Assembly (NCBI GenBank): GCA_966185765.1
Contig: CBIFVZ010000011.1
Location: forward strand, 1-64,000
Reading direction: 5' to 3'
Length of the DNA: 64,000 nt
Source: CBIFVZ01 sp966185765
GTDB taxonomy: Bacteria > Pseudomonadota > Gammaproteobacteria > Enterobacterales > Enterobacteriaceae
The notes beneath the pieces are model-generated. The model was not told the DNA's origin and did not search any database. It saw nothing but the letters and a program-made list of their open reading frames with translations. Position 1 is the first letter of the stretch. Each line of letters starts with the position of its first letter. The position numbers and the translations under genes were made by a program. Below are positions 17,001 through 25,304 of the stretch, piece after piece.

Positions 17001-18197
17001 ATGGAAAAGTGGAAGGTTAACCTTATTTCAGTCTGGTTTGGCTGTTTTTTTACCGGCCTTGCTATCAGCCAGATTTTGCCCTTCCTGCCGCTGTACGTGG
17101 AACAATTGGGCGTGACATCGCATGAGGCACTGTCTGTCTGGTCCGGGCTCACGTTCAGTATCACTTTTCTGGTATCAGCCATTGTGTCACCGATGTGGGG
17201 TAGCCTTGCGGATCGCAAAGGCCGCAAACTCATGCTACTGCGTGCTTCTCTCGGTATGGCAATTGCTATTCTGTTACAGGCTTTTGTCACCAGCGTCTGG
17301 CAACTTTTCCTGCTACGTGGCCTGATGGGGCTGACTTCTGGCTATATCCCTAACGCGATGGCGCTGGTGGCCTCGCAGGTCCCGCGTGAGCGCAGCGGCT
17401 GGGCGCTCAGCACACTGTCCACCGCGCAGATAAGCGGTGTTATCGCAGGTCCACTCATGGGCGGTTTTTTGGCAGATACCTTCGGGTTGCGGACCGTTTT
17501 TCTCATCACGGCGTTGCTGTTAATGGTGAGCTTTCTGGTGACGTTGCTGCTGATTAAAGAGGGCGCCAGGCCCAGGGTGGCAAAAGGCGAGCATCTGAGT
17601 GGTAAAGCGGTCTTTGCCTCCTTACCTTACCCCACGCTTATCCTCAGCCTGTTTATGACTACTATGGTCATTCAGCTTTGTAACGGTTCGGTGGGGCCGA
17701 TTCTGGCCTTGTTTATTAAAGAGATGTCGCCAGAGAGCAATAATATTGCGTTTATGAGTGGCGTGATTGCCGCCGTGCCTGGCGTGTCGGCGCTGCTGTC
17801 GGCACCGCGACTTGGTAAGCTTGGCGATCGCATCGGCACAGCCCGCGTGCTGGTGGCAACACTCGCCTGCTCGGTGGTGTTGTTTTTTGCGATGTCGTTT
17901 GTGACCACGCCCGCGCAGCTTGCGCTACTGCGCTTTCTGCTGGGCTTTGCCGATGGTGCCATGCTGCCTGCGGTGCAAACGCTGCTGTTAAAAAACGCCA
18001 GCGAGCAGGTGACGGGACGTATCTTTGGTTATAACCAGTCGTTTATGTATCTGGGGAATGTTGTAGGGCCATTAATTGGTGCCGGTGTCTCGGCAATGGC
18101 TGGCTATCGTTGGGTATTTGGCGCCACGGCATTCGTGGTACTAATTAATCTCTGGCAATTAAGTGCAATATTACGCCGTAGCCATGTTCAACGCTGA
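17001..18197 (+). CDS. MdtG-like MFS multidrug efflux transporter
   Basis: 398 residues from the ATG (a TTG lies two codons upstream). It is a 12-helix MFS protein about half identical by eye to K-12 MdtG: MWGSLADRKGRKLMLLRASLGM (motif A, about 65-85), PNAMALVASQVPRERSGWALSTLST and SALLSAPRLGKLGDRIG (second motif A). MdtG exports fosfomycin and deoxycholate; substrates here are only inferred. In K-12 mdtG is at another locus, so this may be a paralogue. It lies downstream of the extensin-like gene across a 147-bp gap. Confidence 0.87.
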   Translation: MEKWKVNLISVWFGCFFTGLAISQILPFLPLYVEQLGVTSHEALSVWSGLTFSITFLVSAIVSPMWGSLADRKGRKLMLLRASLGMAIAILLQAFVTSVWQLFLLRGLMGLTSGYIPNAMALVASQVPRERSGWALSTLSTAQISGVIAGPLMGGFLADTFGLRTVFLITALLLMVSFLVTLLLIKEGARPRVAKGEHLSGKAVFASLPYPTLILSLFMTTMVIQLCNGSVGPILALFIKEMSPESNNIAFMSGVIAAVPGVSALLSAPRLGKLGDRIGTARVLVATLACSVVLFFAMSFVTTPAQLALLRFLLGFADGAMLPAVQTLLLKNASEQVTGRIFGYNQSFMYLGNVVGPLIGAGVSAMAGYRWVFGATAFVVLINLWQLSAILRRSHVQR

Positions 18198-18422
18198 CGG
18201 TCATTATTACGGTGATACCTTTTCTTAATCGTTTTGGTGTTTGCTTATCCATTATTTTTTCTGATGAATCCTTTTTTGGATAAGGGTAAAACGTTTCGCT
18301 GGATTTTTTTTTGCACTTACGCACATTAATTCACGCGTGTGAAAAAATAATGATTCACGATACTGGGCATTACTCTTACAGAGTGTTAACGTAGCATTTA
18401 CGTTCATCCTTGGAAACTCGTC

Positions 18423-18668
18423 ATGAAAAACTTAATTGCTGAATTGTTGGTTAAACTGGCGGAAAAGGATGAGGCCTCAAACGAGCAGAACGCTCGGCTC
18501 TGTGCTCTGGAGTTAGTGGTGAGTGCATTACTGTGTCGAATGAATTCAGCCGATCTTAATGCGTTAGTAAATGGCGTTGAAGAAGATATCGCCCATTCAA
18601 CGTTTAAAACACAGAACCCTGAGTTATTGCAGCAACATGTTCAACGACTGCTTCAGGCTAAGTTGTAA
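18423..18668 (+). CDS. iraP: IraP, anti-adaptor that stabilises sigma-S
   Basis: 81 residues (86 in K-12), recognised from MKNLIAELLxKLAxKxE and the coiled-coil-like N-terminal half. The C-terminal half is quite divergent. IraP binds RssB and stops it delivering RpoS to ClpXP during phosphate starvation. It lies immediately upstream of phoA in the same orientation, as in K-12. In K-12 its promoter responds to ppGpp and PhoP. The 225 bp upstream are AT-rich with runs of T; I did not pin a promoter. Confidence 0.88.
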   Translation: MKNLIAELLVKLAEKDEASNEQNARLCALELVVSALLCRMNSADLNALVNGVEEDIAHSTFKTQNPELLQQHVQRLLQAKL

Positions 18669-18691
18669 TCCCTTCTTCTTATAAGCGCCTG

Positions 18692-18725
18692 CTGTCATAA
18701 GTTTGTCATCTGATATTTTTATAGT
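18692..18725 (+). promoter_or_regulatory. Pho box and promoter of phoA
   Basis: CTGTCATAAGTTTGTCAT (18692-18709) is a near-perfect PhoB box: two 7-bp direct repeats, CTGTCAT and TTGTCAT, 11 bp apart. It is followed 10 bp later by TATAGT (18720-18725) as the -10. The second repeat replaces the -35 element, the standard design for PhoB-activated promoters. phoA begins 33 bp further on. Confidence 0.9.
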
Positions 18726-18758
18726 CACTCTGTCCTTATTCATACAGAGAGAAACAGT

Positions 18759-20186
18759 GTGAAACAGAGCGCAGCGATAACTTTTTTATTACCGCTATTA
18801 TTCACCTGCGCAGCGGTATTTGCGCAGGATAATGTCGGTGCATTCATGTCGCGTGCAGCACGGGGCGATATCACTGAGCCAGGCGGTGCTCGTCGACTGG
18901 AAGGGGATATTACCGCGTCGCTACGGGCCTCGCTCAGTGATAAGCCAGCCAGAAACGTCATATTACTCATTGGCGACGGCATGGGGGATTCTGAAATCAC
19001 GGCCGCACGTAATTACGCCCAGGGTGCTGGTGGGTTTTTCAACGGGCTGGACGCGTTACCCCTTAGCGGTCAGTACACCCATTATGCGCTCGATAAAAAA
19101 AGCCATAAGCCGGATTATGTGACCGACTCGGCCGCTTCAGCCACCGCATGGAGCACGGGTGTTAAAACCTACAACGGTGCGCTCGGCGTGGATGTAAACG
19201 GTAAACCTCACCCTACACTACTGGAGCTGGCGAAAGCCGCCGGTTACGCGACGGGCAATGTCTCGACGGCGGAAATTCAGGATGCCACACCAGCGGCTCT
19301 GGTCGCTCACGTCACCTCAAGAAAATGTTACGGCCCGCAGGCAACCCGAGAACGCTGCCCCGCGCTGGCGCTGGAAAACGGTGGTCCGGGTTCCATTACC
19401 GAGCAGTTGCTTAACGCGCGCGCCGACGTGACGCTGGGCGGCGGTGCAAAAACCTTTGAAGAAACCGCCGCCGCCGGTGAGTGGCAGGGCAAAACACTGC
19501 TGGAGCAGGCACGGCTGCGGGGCTATCAACTGGTTAATGATACGCAAACGCTTGAAGCCGTCACGGTGGCTAACCAACAGCAACCCCTGCTGGGGCTTTT
19601 TGCCAGCGGCAACATGCCAGTGCGCTGGCAGGGACCCAGGGCGAGCTATCGCGGCAGTCTTGATAAACCGGTGGTGACTTGCCAGAACAATCCACAGCGT
19701 AATGATGCTATTCCAACGCTGGCACAGATGACAGAAAAGGCCATTACGCTACTGAGCCGCAATGACAAAGGTTTTTTCCTGCAAATCGAAGGCGCCTCTA
19801 TTGATAAGCAGGATCACGCGGCCAATCCGTGTGGTCAGATAGGCGAAACAGTTGATCTCGATGAAGCGGTGCAAAAAGCGCTGGCGTTTGCCCGTAAAGA
19901 CGGTAATACGCTGGTGGTGGTCACCGCCGACCACGCGCATGCGAGCCAGATCCTCTCACCCGACAGTAAAGCGCCAGGGCTAACGCAGGCGCTTAACACT
20001 AAAGATGGCGCCGTGATGGTGATGAGCTACGGCACCTCGGAAGAAGAGTCACAGGGCCACACTGGCACCCAGTTGCGTATTGCCGCATATGGGCCACAGG
20101 CAGGTAACGTGGTTGGCTTGACTGACCAGACGGATTTGTTTTATACCCTGCGTCGCGCGCTGGGGATAAGTGGTGAAACCCCCTGA
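18759..20186 (+). CDS. phoA: Alkaline phosphatase PhoA
   Basis: 475 residues (471 in K-12), starting at GTG as in K-12. The Sec signal peptide covers about residues 1-22 (to FAQ). A periplasmic zinc enzyme that strips phosphate from organic phosphoesters. The catalytic serine lies in TDSAASATAWSTG. Metal ligands are in LIGDGMGD, IEGASIDKQDHAANP, VTADHAH and the late HTGTQL block. The four cysteines for two disulfides are present. Expression should follow phosphate starvation through the Pho box upstream. psiF follows 68 bp later. Confidence 0.98.
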   Translation: MKQSAAITFLLPLLFTCAAVFAQDNVGAFMSRAARGDITEPGGARRLEGDITASLRASLSDKPARNVILLIGDGMGDSEITAARNYAQGAGGFFNGLDALPLSGQYTHYALDKKSHKPDYVTDSAASATAWSTGVKTYNGALGVDVNGKPHPTLLELAKAAGYATGNVSTAEIQDATPAALVAHVTSRKCYGPQATRERCPALALENGGPGSITEQLLNARADVTLGGGAKTFEETAAAGEWQGKTLLEQARLRGYQLVNDTQTLEAVTVANQQQPLLGLFASGNMPVRWQGPRASYRGSLDKPVVTCQNNPQRNDAIPTLAQMTEKAITLLSRNDKGFFLQIEGASIDKQDHAANPCGQIGETVDLDEAVQKALAFARKDGNTLVVVTADHAHASQILSPDSKAPGLTQALNTKDGAVMVMSYGTSEEESQGHTGTQLRIAAYGPQAGNVVGLTDQTDLFYTLRRALGISGETP

Positions 20187-20254
20187 AAGTGAGTGGCATT
20201 TTTACCATTTCAGGCCCACTATTAGCGCACACAACAAAAAAGAAGGATGCAGTT

Positions 20255-20569
20255 ATGAAGAAGGTATTTATGGCAATGGCGCTGGTTGGTCTGATGGGAG
20301 CTGCAACAGGTGTTGCCGCTCAGGAGGCCGCAACGGCGCAGCAGCAGAAAATGACGGTCTGTAATCAGCAGGCGAGCAAGCAGTCACTGAAAGGTGACGA
20401 GCGCAAAACGTTCATGAGCAGCTGCCTGAAGAAAAACAGCACCACCGCAGATGGCAAAGTGCTGACGGCACAACAGCAGCGCATGAAAGACTGTAATGCG
20501 CAGGCGAAAAGCAAATCACTCGCTGGTGATGCGCGTAAAACGTTTATGAGTAGCTGTCTTAAGAAGTAA
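20255..20569 (+). CDS. psiF: PsiF, phosphate-starvation-inducible small protein
   Basis: 104 residues with a signal peptide (MKKVFMAMALVGLMGAATGVAA) and two tandem PsiF repeats of about 37 residues. Each has the pattern Q-Q-x-M-x-x-C-N-x-Q-A and ends in F-M-S-x-C-L-K-K, so each repeat carries a cysteine pair. Function is unknown. It is cotranscribed with phoA in K-12 and lies in the same order here. The ATG has AAGGA in front; an upstream in-frame extension is ignored. Its terminator is split by a MITE-like element. Confidence 0.93.
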   Translation: MKKVFMAMALVGLMGAATGVAAQEAATAQQQKMTVCNQQASKQSLKGDERKTFMSSCLKKNSTTADGKVLTAQQQRMKDCNAQAKSKSLAGDARKTFMSSCLKK

Positions 20570-20594
20570 CAGAAGTCATCAATGTAAAAAGCGG

Positions 20595-20761
20595 CCCGTC
20601 AGGGCTAATGCCAGTCACTTAAGCATTTAAATGAATATAAATTCATCATGATGCTTACAAGGAAAGCGAAGGAATCAGGGGGTTCAGCCCTGTTTTACTT
20701 CATTGAAGGCTCGAATTATCGAACCTCATTTCCTTAAGTGACCAGCATTACCCGTCAGGGC
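20595..20761. mobile_element. MITE-like element with IS4-type ends inside the psiF terminator
   Basis: A 145-bp insert (20606-20750) bounded by 18-bp terminal inverted repeats, TAATGCCAGTCACTTAAG and TAATGCTGGTCACTTAAG, differing at two positions. It is flanked by an exact 11-bp direct repeat, CCCGTCAGGGC (20595-20605 and 20751-20761). The ends resemble the IS4 tip (TAATGCC.ATCA.TTAAG) and IS4 makes 11-13 bp duplications. Removing the insert and one repeat restores a clean terminator, CGGCCC-GTCA-GGGCCG followed by TTTTTTT. There is no coding capacity, so it would need a transposase from elsewhere. Confidence 0.87.
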
Positions 20762-20768
20762 CGTTTTT

Positions 20769-21578
20769 TTAGGGTTTACTCATCTGTCGCGATTTTTCCA
20801 TGCATTTTTCCATTGCTTCCATGACAGCAGAGCGCAGCCCTTTTTGCTCCAGTACGCGCACGGCCTCAATAGTGGTACCCCCTGGCGAGCACACCATATC
20901 CTTGAGCGCACCGGGATGCTGGCCGGTTTCCAGCACCATCTTCGCTGAACCCATTACCGCCTGCGCGGCAAACTTGTAAGCTTTATCGCGCGGCATGCCG
21001 CCGAGGACAGCCGCATCGGCCATCGCTTCGATAAACATAAACACATAAGCAGGTGCCGAACCACTCACGCCCACCACCGGGTGAATCATGGCTTCGCTGA
21101 CCACCTCCGCATGACCAAAGCAGCGGAAAATCGCCACCACATCGGCGATATCTTCCGGTGTGACCAGCACATTTGGCGTGATGGAGGTCATCCCGGCATT
21201 CACCAGTGCAGGCGTGTTTGGCATGGCGCGAACCAGTTTACGATCGTGGCCCAGCACGGTGGCAAGCTGGTCAAGCGTGATGCCTGCCGCAATGGAGACC
21301 ACCAGCGAGTCTTTATTCAGGCTGGAGGCGATATCGCCCAATACCTTGAGCATTTCACCCGGCTTCACGGCACCAAAGACGATATCGGTAATCTGCGCAA
21401 CGTCCTGCGCGCTCTGCGCTGCGTTAATGCCATATTGCTCACGCAGGGCTGCTACGTTATTGGCTGATGGGGTATACACCCAGATATTGCTGGCTGGCAC
21501 CTGGCCGCTGGCGATAAGACCACCCAGGATTGCCTTTCCCATATTCCCACAGCCGATAAACCCGATTTTCTTTCCCAC
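20769..21578 (-). CDS. proC: Pyrroline-5-carboxylate reductase ProC
   Basis: 269 residues from the GTG at 21578, the exact K-12 length. It reduces pyrroline-5-carboxylate to proline with NAD(P)H, the last step of proline synthesis in the cytosol. The Rossmann motif GFIGCGNMGKAILGGL is at the N-terminus. The C-terminal family signature is PGGTTIEAVRVLEQKGLRSAV. The frame stays open 9 codons upstream to an ATG, but GTG is preceded by AGGAAGC and matches the K-12 start. K-12's dgcC (adrA), which lies between psiF and proC, is absent. Divergent from yaiI. Confidence 0.97.
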   Translation of the reverse strand: MGKKIGFIGCGNMGKAILGGLIASGQVPASNIWVYTPSANNVAALREQYGINAAQSAQDVAQITDIVFGAVKPGEMLKVLGDIASSLNKDSLVVSIAAGITLDQLATVLGHDRKLVRAMPNTPALVNAGMTSITPNVLVTPEDIADVVAIFRCFGHAEVVSEAMIHPVVGVSGSAPAYVFMFIEAMADAAVLGGMPRDKAYKFAAQAVMGSAKMVLETGQHPGALKDMVCSPGGTTIEAVRVLEQKGLRSAVMEAMEKCMEKSRQMSKP

Positions 21579-21782
21579 AGCGTCGCTTCCTCGTCCGTTC
21601 GTCAATATCGCATTGTAACCTGAGAATATGTCAGACGGCAGGCGAGCGGCAAGATGGCGCAGTGAGCAAGACTGTAAAGTGTCATTCGGGCGTTACGCCT
21701 GACGGTGATAACGTTGGCCCAGGTTGCATCAGCGCCCCGCTGAGGTGACAATCTCTTCATTATTTTTCGCCCGGGAGTGGTA

Positions 21783-22235
21783 ATGCAGATTTGGGTAGAC
21801 GCCGACGCGTGTCCGAACGTGATAAAAGAAATGTTGTTTCGTGCGGCAACGCGCACGGGAACGCCGGTCACGCTGGTGGCAAACCAGCCGCTAAAAGTAC
21901 CGCCGTCACCGCTGATTCGCACGTTGCAGGTACAGGCCGGGTTTGACGTGGCCGATAACGAAATTGTGCGCCGCTGTGAGGCGGGCGATCTCGTGATTAC
22001 CGCCGATATTCCGCTGGCGGCGGAAGTGATAGAGAAGGGAGGGGCCGCGCTTAACCCGCGCGGCGAGCGCTACAGCCCGGCAACCATCCGTGAGCGCCTG
22101 ACGATGCGCGATTTTATGGATACGCTACGCGCCAGCGGTATCCAGACCGGTGGCCCGGCAGCACTTGGCCCGCGCGATCGCCAGTTGTTTGCTGCCGAGC
22201 TGGATAAGTGGTTGCTGGCCGCTCGACGCGGTTAA
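21783..22235 (+). CDS. yaiI: YaiI, YaiI/YqxD-family PIN-like protein (UPF0178)
   Basis: 150 residues (152 in K-12), with the family signature IWVDADACPNVIKE at the start and DLVITADIPLAAEVIEKG in the middle. The family has a PIN-domain-like nuclease fold with conserved aspartates, but no proven function. The ATG at 21783 is used; a GTG two codons upstream is also in frame. A GGGAG site precedes. Its stop overlaps that of the convergent DUF2076 gene. Confidence 0.93.
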   Translation: MQIWVDADACPNVIKEMLFRAATRTGTPVTLVANQPLKVPPSPLIRTLQVQAGFDVADNEIVRRCEAGDLVITADIPLAAEVIEKGGAALNPRGERYSPATIRERLTMRDFMDTLRASGIQTGGPAALGPRDRQLFAAELDKWLLAARRG

Positions 22236-22906
22236 ATCCAGCTGTCGTCATCACCACCGATACTGTCGCTGTCATCAAAACTCATGTCGTTGTCGTTGCT
22301 AAAATCAGCCTGGGTAAAGTCATTGTCCGGGCTGGTGTTCGCTTCTGACTGTCCGGGGCTGGCATCCTGCGGCGGTTCGTTGATGATGTTAACAATCTCC
22401 TGGGGCTGCGAGTGCTGAAACAGTCCGGTTAGCAGATTCCCGAGCATTACCCCGCCTGCGACGCCTGCTGCGGTTTGCAGCGCCCCTGCCATAAACCCAC
22501 CGCGCTGCGCTGGCACAGCCTGCACAGTGCCAGTGGCCTCATAACCGCGTTGCCCACTTGACGGGTAAGTTTGACTGCCAGGAATCGGCTGGCTGCCAGA
22601 GCGGCCCGCGTTGGTTGGCGCACGCGATTCGCTGCCACCGAAGAGTCCGGCAAGAAAGCCACCGCTACTCTGTTTACGTTCAGCCAACTGTGCTTCCAGT
22701 GCTTCAACGCGGGTATTGAGTTGTTTTATCGCCGCTTCCTGAATCAGGATGGTTTGCGCCATATAGTACGGTGCTGCGGGCTGCTGGCGCAGATGCGCAT
22801 TAATCTGCGACTCGGCTGTGTCATCACGTGGTGCGCTGTGGCTTTGCGCTTGTGCCAGCCGGGCAAAAAGACCGTCTATCAGACGTTGTTCTTCGGATTG
22901 CATCAT
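22232..22906 (-). CDS. DUF2076 family protein
   Basis: 224 residues. The N-terminal third is helical with a coiled-coil stretch (IKQLNTRVEALEAQL, about 58-72). A serine/glycine/proline-rich linker follows, then a hydrophobic glycine-rich segment (GGFMAGALQTAAGVAGGVMLGNLL, about 135-160) that could enter the membrane, and a very acidic tail (DFSNDNDMSFDDSDS). This layout matches DUF2076 proteins, whose function is unknown. Two adjacent ATGs could start it; the inner one at 22903 has the better spacing from GAGG. K-12 has no gene at this point between yaiI and aroL. Confidence 0.85.
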   Translation of the reverse strand: MMQSEEQRLIDGLFARLAQAQSHSAPRDDTAESQINAHLRQQPAAPYYMAQTILIQEAAIKQLNTRVEALEAQLAERKQSSGGFLAGLFGGSESRAPTNAGRSGSQPIPGSQTYPSSGQRGYEATGTVQAVPAQRGGFMAGALQTAAGVAGGVMLGNLLTGLFQHSQPQEIVNIINEPPQDASPGQSEANTSPDNDFTQADFSNDNDMSFDDSDSIGGDDDSWI

Positions 22907-23269
22907 TCAACCTCATGTATCATCGGTGCAGTCATTACCTGTGTCCCTCATTGTGAAAGAAAAGTCGATGCTGTAAATGAATACGGCGTAAAGGATGATG
23001 AAAAGGTGTTACCAGTTGTACAGCGTGTAAAGATATATTTGTCAGTGACACCGTTATTTACCGCTGTGCTGGGCACGGGTGGAGTGATAGCTTTACACAA
23101 GAAGCACCGCTAATGCCCCGTAAATGCGCGGATTTGCCGACCCACTCTTTCTCTGTAATTTTTATTTTACATGTTGAACTGTTACTGGCGACTGTTATTA
23201 TTGCCATTCATCGGTTTGCTATAACGTGCCAGCATGATTGCGGATGTTGCAAAAGAGGATTTGCTATTC
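22907..23269 (+). other. aroL upstream region
   Basis: 363 bp. It holds the divergent promoter of the DUF2076 gene and the aroL control region with one good TyrR box (23154-23171) and a weaker one (TGTAAAGATATATTTGTC at 23026). An unproven 35-codon frame from GTG 23006 to 23113 encodes one hydrophobic segment; it is not called as a gene. Confidence 0.5.
23154..23171 (+). promoter_or_regulatory. TyrR box upstream of aroL
   Basis: TGTAATTTTTATTTTACA fits the 18-bp TyrR consensus TGTAAA-N6-TTTACA with one mismatch. It lies 98 bp before the aroL start. K-12 aroL is repressed by TyrR (and TrpR) through boxes in this region. Confidence 0.7.
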
Positions 23270-23806
23270 ATGACTCAACCCCTGTTTTTAGTCGGCGCAC
23301 GCGGTTGCGGCAAAACAACGTCAGGACAGGCATTATCGACGGCGTTGGGTTTACGTTTTGTGGATACCGACAGGTGGCTGCAAAAGGACGTAGGCATGAG
23401 TGTGGCACAAATTGTGGAGCGGGAAGGCTGGGCGGGGTTTCGCGCCCGGGAAAGCCAGGCGCTGCATGCTGTGACGGCCCCGGACACCGTGGTTGCTACC
23501 GGTGGGGGAATGGTGTTGGCCGCAGACAATCGCCAGTTTATGCGTGAGCATGGCACAGTCATCTATCTGTGTGCACCCGTACAAGAGTTGACCCGGCGTC
23601 TGGAAGCGTTCCCTGAAGACGGTTTACGTCCAACGCTAACGGGACGAGCCATCAGTGATGAAGTGGCCCAGGTGCTGGCCGAACGTGACGCGCTATATCG
23701 TGATGCAGCCCATATTATTGTGGATGCCTCACGTCCACCCGAGCAGGTCGTTGAGTTCATTACACAGGCGTTAGCCCGTACTTCTTTTCCCTTGCTGGCA
23801 GATTGA
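23270..23806 (+). CDS. aroL: Shikimate kinase II (AroL)
   Basis: 178 residues (174 in K-12). It phosphorylates shikimate with ATP on the way to chorismate. The P-loop is GARGCGKTT at residues 9-17, the shikimate-binding aspartate lies in FVDTDRWLQ, and TGGGMVL and LRPTLTG (lid arginine) follow. The ATG at 23270 gives the K-12-like start MTQPLFL; the upstream frame is ignored. yaiA, which lies between aroL and aroM in K-12, is absent. Control is likely by TyrR through the upstream box. Confidence 0.97.
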   Translation: MTQPLFLVGARGCGKTTSGQALSTALGLRFVDTDRWLQKDVGMSVAQIVEREGWAGFRARESQALHAVTAPDTVVATGGGMVLAADNRQFMREHGTVIYLCAPVQELTRRLEAFPEDGLRPTLTGRAISDEVAQVLAERDALYRDAAHIIVDASRPPEQVVEFITQALARTSFPLLAD

Positions 23807-24041
23807 TTGCGGGCGGGGGCTGCGGATTGTCTTAATACCTACTATCGCGTAAACCCCAGTGCAGTATATCTGTTGCGCTAACTACTTTATTTCTCCTATA
23901 AAACCACGATCTGTTGATATTTTGTTAATGTTTTTCCCGCACAACGCTTCAACGATCTGCTACCTTTTTGCTTAATTTATAACCAGCTGACGCCAGCGTA
24001 GCGTCTGAATGTCGTCATGAAAAGCAAAGGCGGAAACACGT

Positions 24042-24716
24042 ATGAACACATCCCTGGCGCTCCTGTCCGTTGGTGCCGTACCTGTAGACGAAATAATGCC
24101 GTTACTGACAGAAGACATCCCCGAACAGCAGATAACCCACCTGAGCCTGCTTGGCACACTTTCCCATCACGAGGTGACTGAAGAGTACGGTGCCAGCGCC
24201 GACGATAAAACGCTGCAGGTACTGCTTGGTGACGGCTCGTTAATGACGCTTTCTCATTATAAGGTTGAGCTGGCACTGCAGGCGGTTATCGACGTGCTGG
24301 AAGCACAGGGTTATGACGTGATAATGGTGCTGGGTGGGGGATATTTCCCGGGGCTTATCACGCGAAGCGCTATTCTGCTGGAGCCAGACAGGCTTGTTCC
24401 TCCTCTGGTCGCTTCCATTGTTGATGGCCATCAGGTCGGCATATTACTGCCTGCACCGCTGGAGCTGACCTCACAGCAACAAAAGTGGCAGGGGCTGGAG
24501 ATGCCGCCGATTTATGGCCCGGATGCCTCCTTGAGTGACGATGCTGCGCTACTGCACGCTGGCGGTGTGCTAAAGACCCGTGGGGCGGACGTGCTGGTGC
24601 TTGATTGTCTGGGTTTCCACCAGCACCATCGCGACTTGTTACAGAAGTCGCTTGAGATCCCGGTGCTGCTTTCTCATACGCTGGTCGCGCGTCTGGCGTC
24701 TGAATTACTGCTGTGA
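24042..24716 (+). CDS. aroM: AroM family protein
   Basis: 224 residues (225 in K-12), matching AroM throughout: an N-terminal MNTSLALLSVGAVPVDE, a central DVIMVLGGGYFPGL and a C-terminal DVLVLDCLGFHQHHRDLL block. It is TyrR-regulated with aroL in K-12 but has no assigned enzyme activity. The fold is likely related to Asp/Glu racemase-like proteins. The 235 bp separating it from aroL show no small gene, so the K-12 yaiA gene has been lost or moved. Confidence 0.93.
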   Translation: MNTSLALLSVGAVPVDEIMPLLTEDIPEQQITHLSLLGTLSHHEVTEEYGASADDKTLQVLLGDGSLMTLSHYKVELALQAVIDVLEAQGYDVIMVLGGGYFPGLITRSAILLEPDRLVPPLVASIVDGHQVGILLPAPLELTSQQQKWQGLEMPPIYGPDASLSDDAALLHAGGVLKTRGADVLVLDCLGFHQHHRDLLQKSLEIPVLLSHTLVARLASELLL

Positions 24717-24796
24717 GTGTTCGAGAATTCGCGTGACAGCGTGCGCGCGTGGCTACTATAGTGGCTGTCTAACCTGTTGTTAACACAGAGGCCACC

Positions 24797-25081
24797 ATGC
24801 TTGAAAGCAACGACTATTTTTCAGGGAAAGTGAAATCAATTGGTTTTACCAGCAGCAGCACCGGTCGCGCCAGCGTTGGGGTGATGGCTGAAGGAGAATA
24901 TACCTTTGGCACCGGGCAGCCAGAAGAAATGACGGTGGTAAGTGGTGCACTTAATGTGCTGCTGGCAGGCGAAACACAATGGAAAACCTACGGCCCGGGA
25001 GAGGTGTTTAACGTGCCGGGACACAGTGAATTTTATTTGCAGGTGGCAGAGCCAAGTGCCTATCTGTGCCGCTATCTGTAA
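24797..25081 (+). CDS. ppnP: PpnP (YaiE), pyrimidine/purine nucleoside phosphorylase, cupin
   Basis: 94 residues, exactly the K-12 length, and highly similar: KVKSIGF.SSSTGRASVGVM, EEMTVVSGALNVLL and FNVPGHSEF. A small single-domain cupin that splits many nucleosides by phosphorolysis. It is the last gene of the block that K-12 keeps in its phoA region. The next feature is the second terminator-nested element, then proX on the opposite strand. Confidence 0.95.
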   Translation: MLESNDYFSGKVKSIGFTSSSTGRASVGVMAEGEYTFGTGQPEEMTVVSGALNVLLAGETQWKTYGPGEVFNVPGHSEFYLQVAEPSAYLCRYL

Positions 25082-25099
25082 ACCGTAAGAGGTAAAAAA

Positions 25100-25280
25100 G
25101 GAGCGCTAAACGCTCCTTCAGATTGCTTCCAGAGAAGGAAAAAACGTGGTTTTTCCTTCTTTGTGGTTAGCAGACGAAAATTAATGCATTGATTTTCCTT
25201 ATTTTTTATTGGGTGTTATTCACCCTGTCTGAGACAGGATGAGGTAAGGCATCAGTCTCAGGGAGCGCTAAACGCTCCTT
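25100..25280. repeat. Structured element nested in the ppnP/proX terminator, copy 2
   Basis: The stem-loop GGAGCGCTAAACGCTCCTT occurs at 25100-25118 and again at 25262-25280. The left copy keeps a preceding A-run (works for proX on the minus strand) and the right copy a following T-run (works for ppnP). Between them is a 143-bp core closely matching the one at 4036-4176, with the same series of hairpins. Several differences keep pairing, for example GAAAATTAAT/ATTGATTTTC uses a G-U pair. The terminator sequence is unrelated to copy 1, so the shared part is only the insert. Confidence 0.85.
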
Positions 25281-25304
25281 TTTTATGCTACTGGTGAGCA
25301 AGTT

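Noticed and set aside
24716..24796. yaiA-like gene between aroL, aroM and ppnP
   Set aside because: No frame in either gap resembles YaiA, so the gene is taken as absent.
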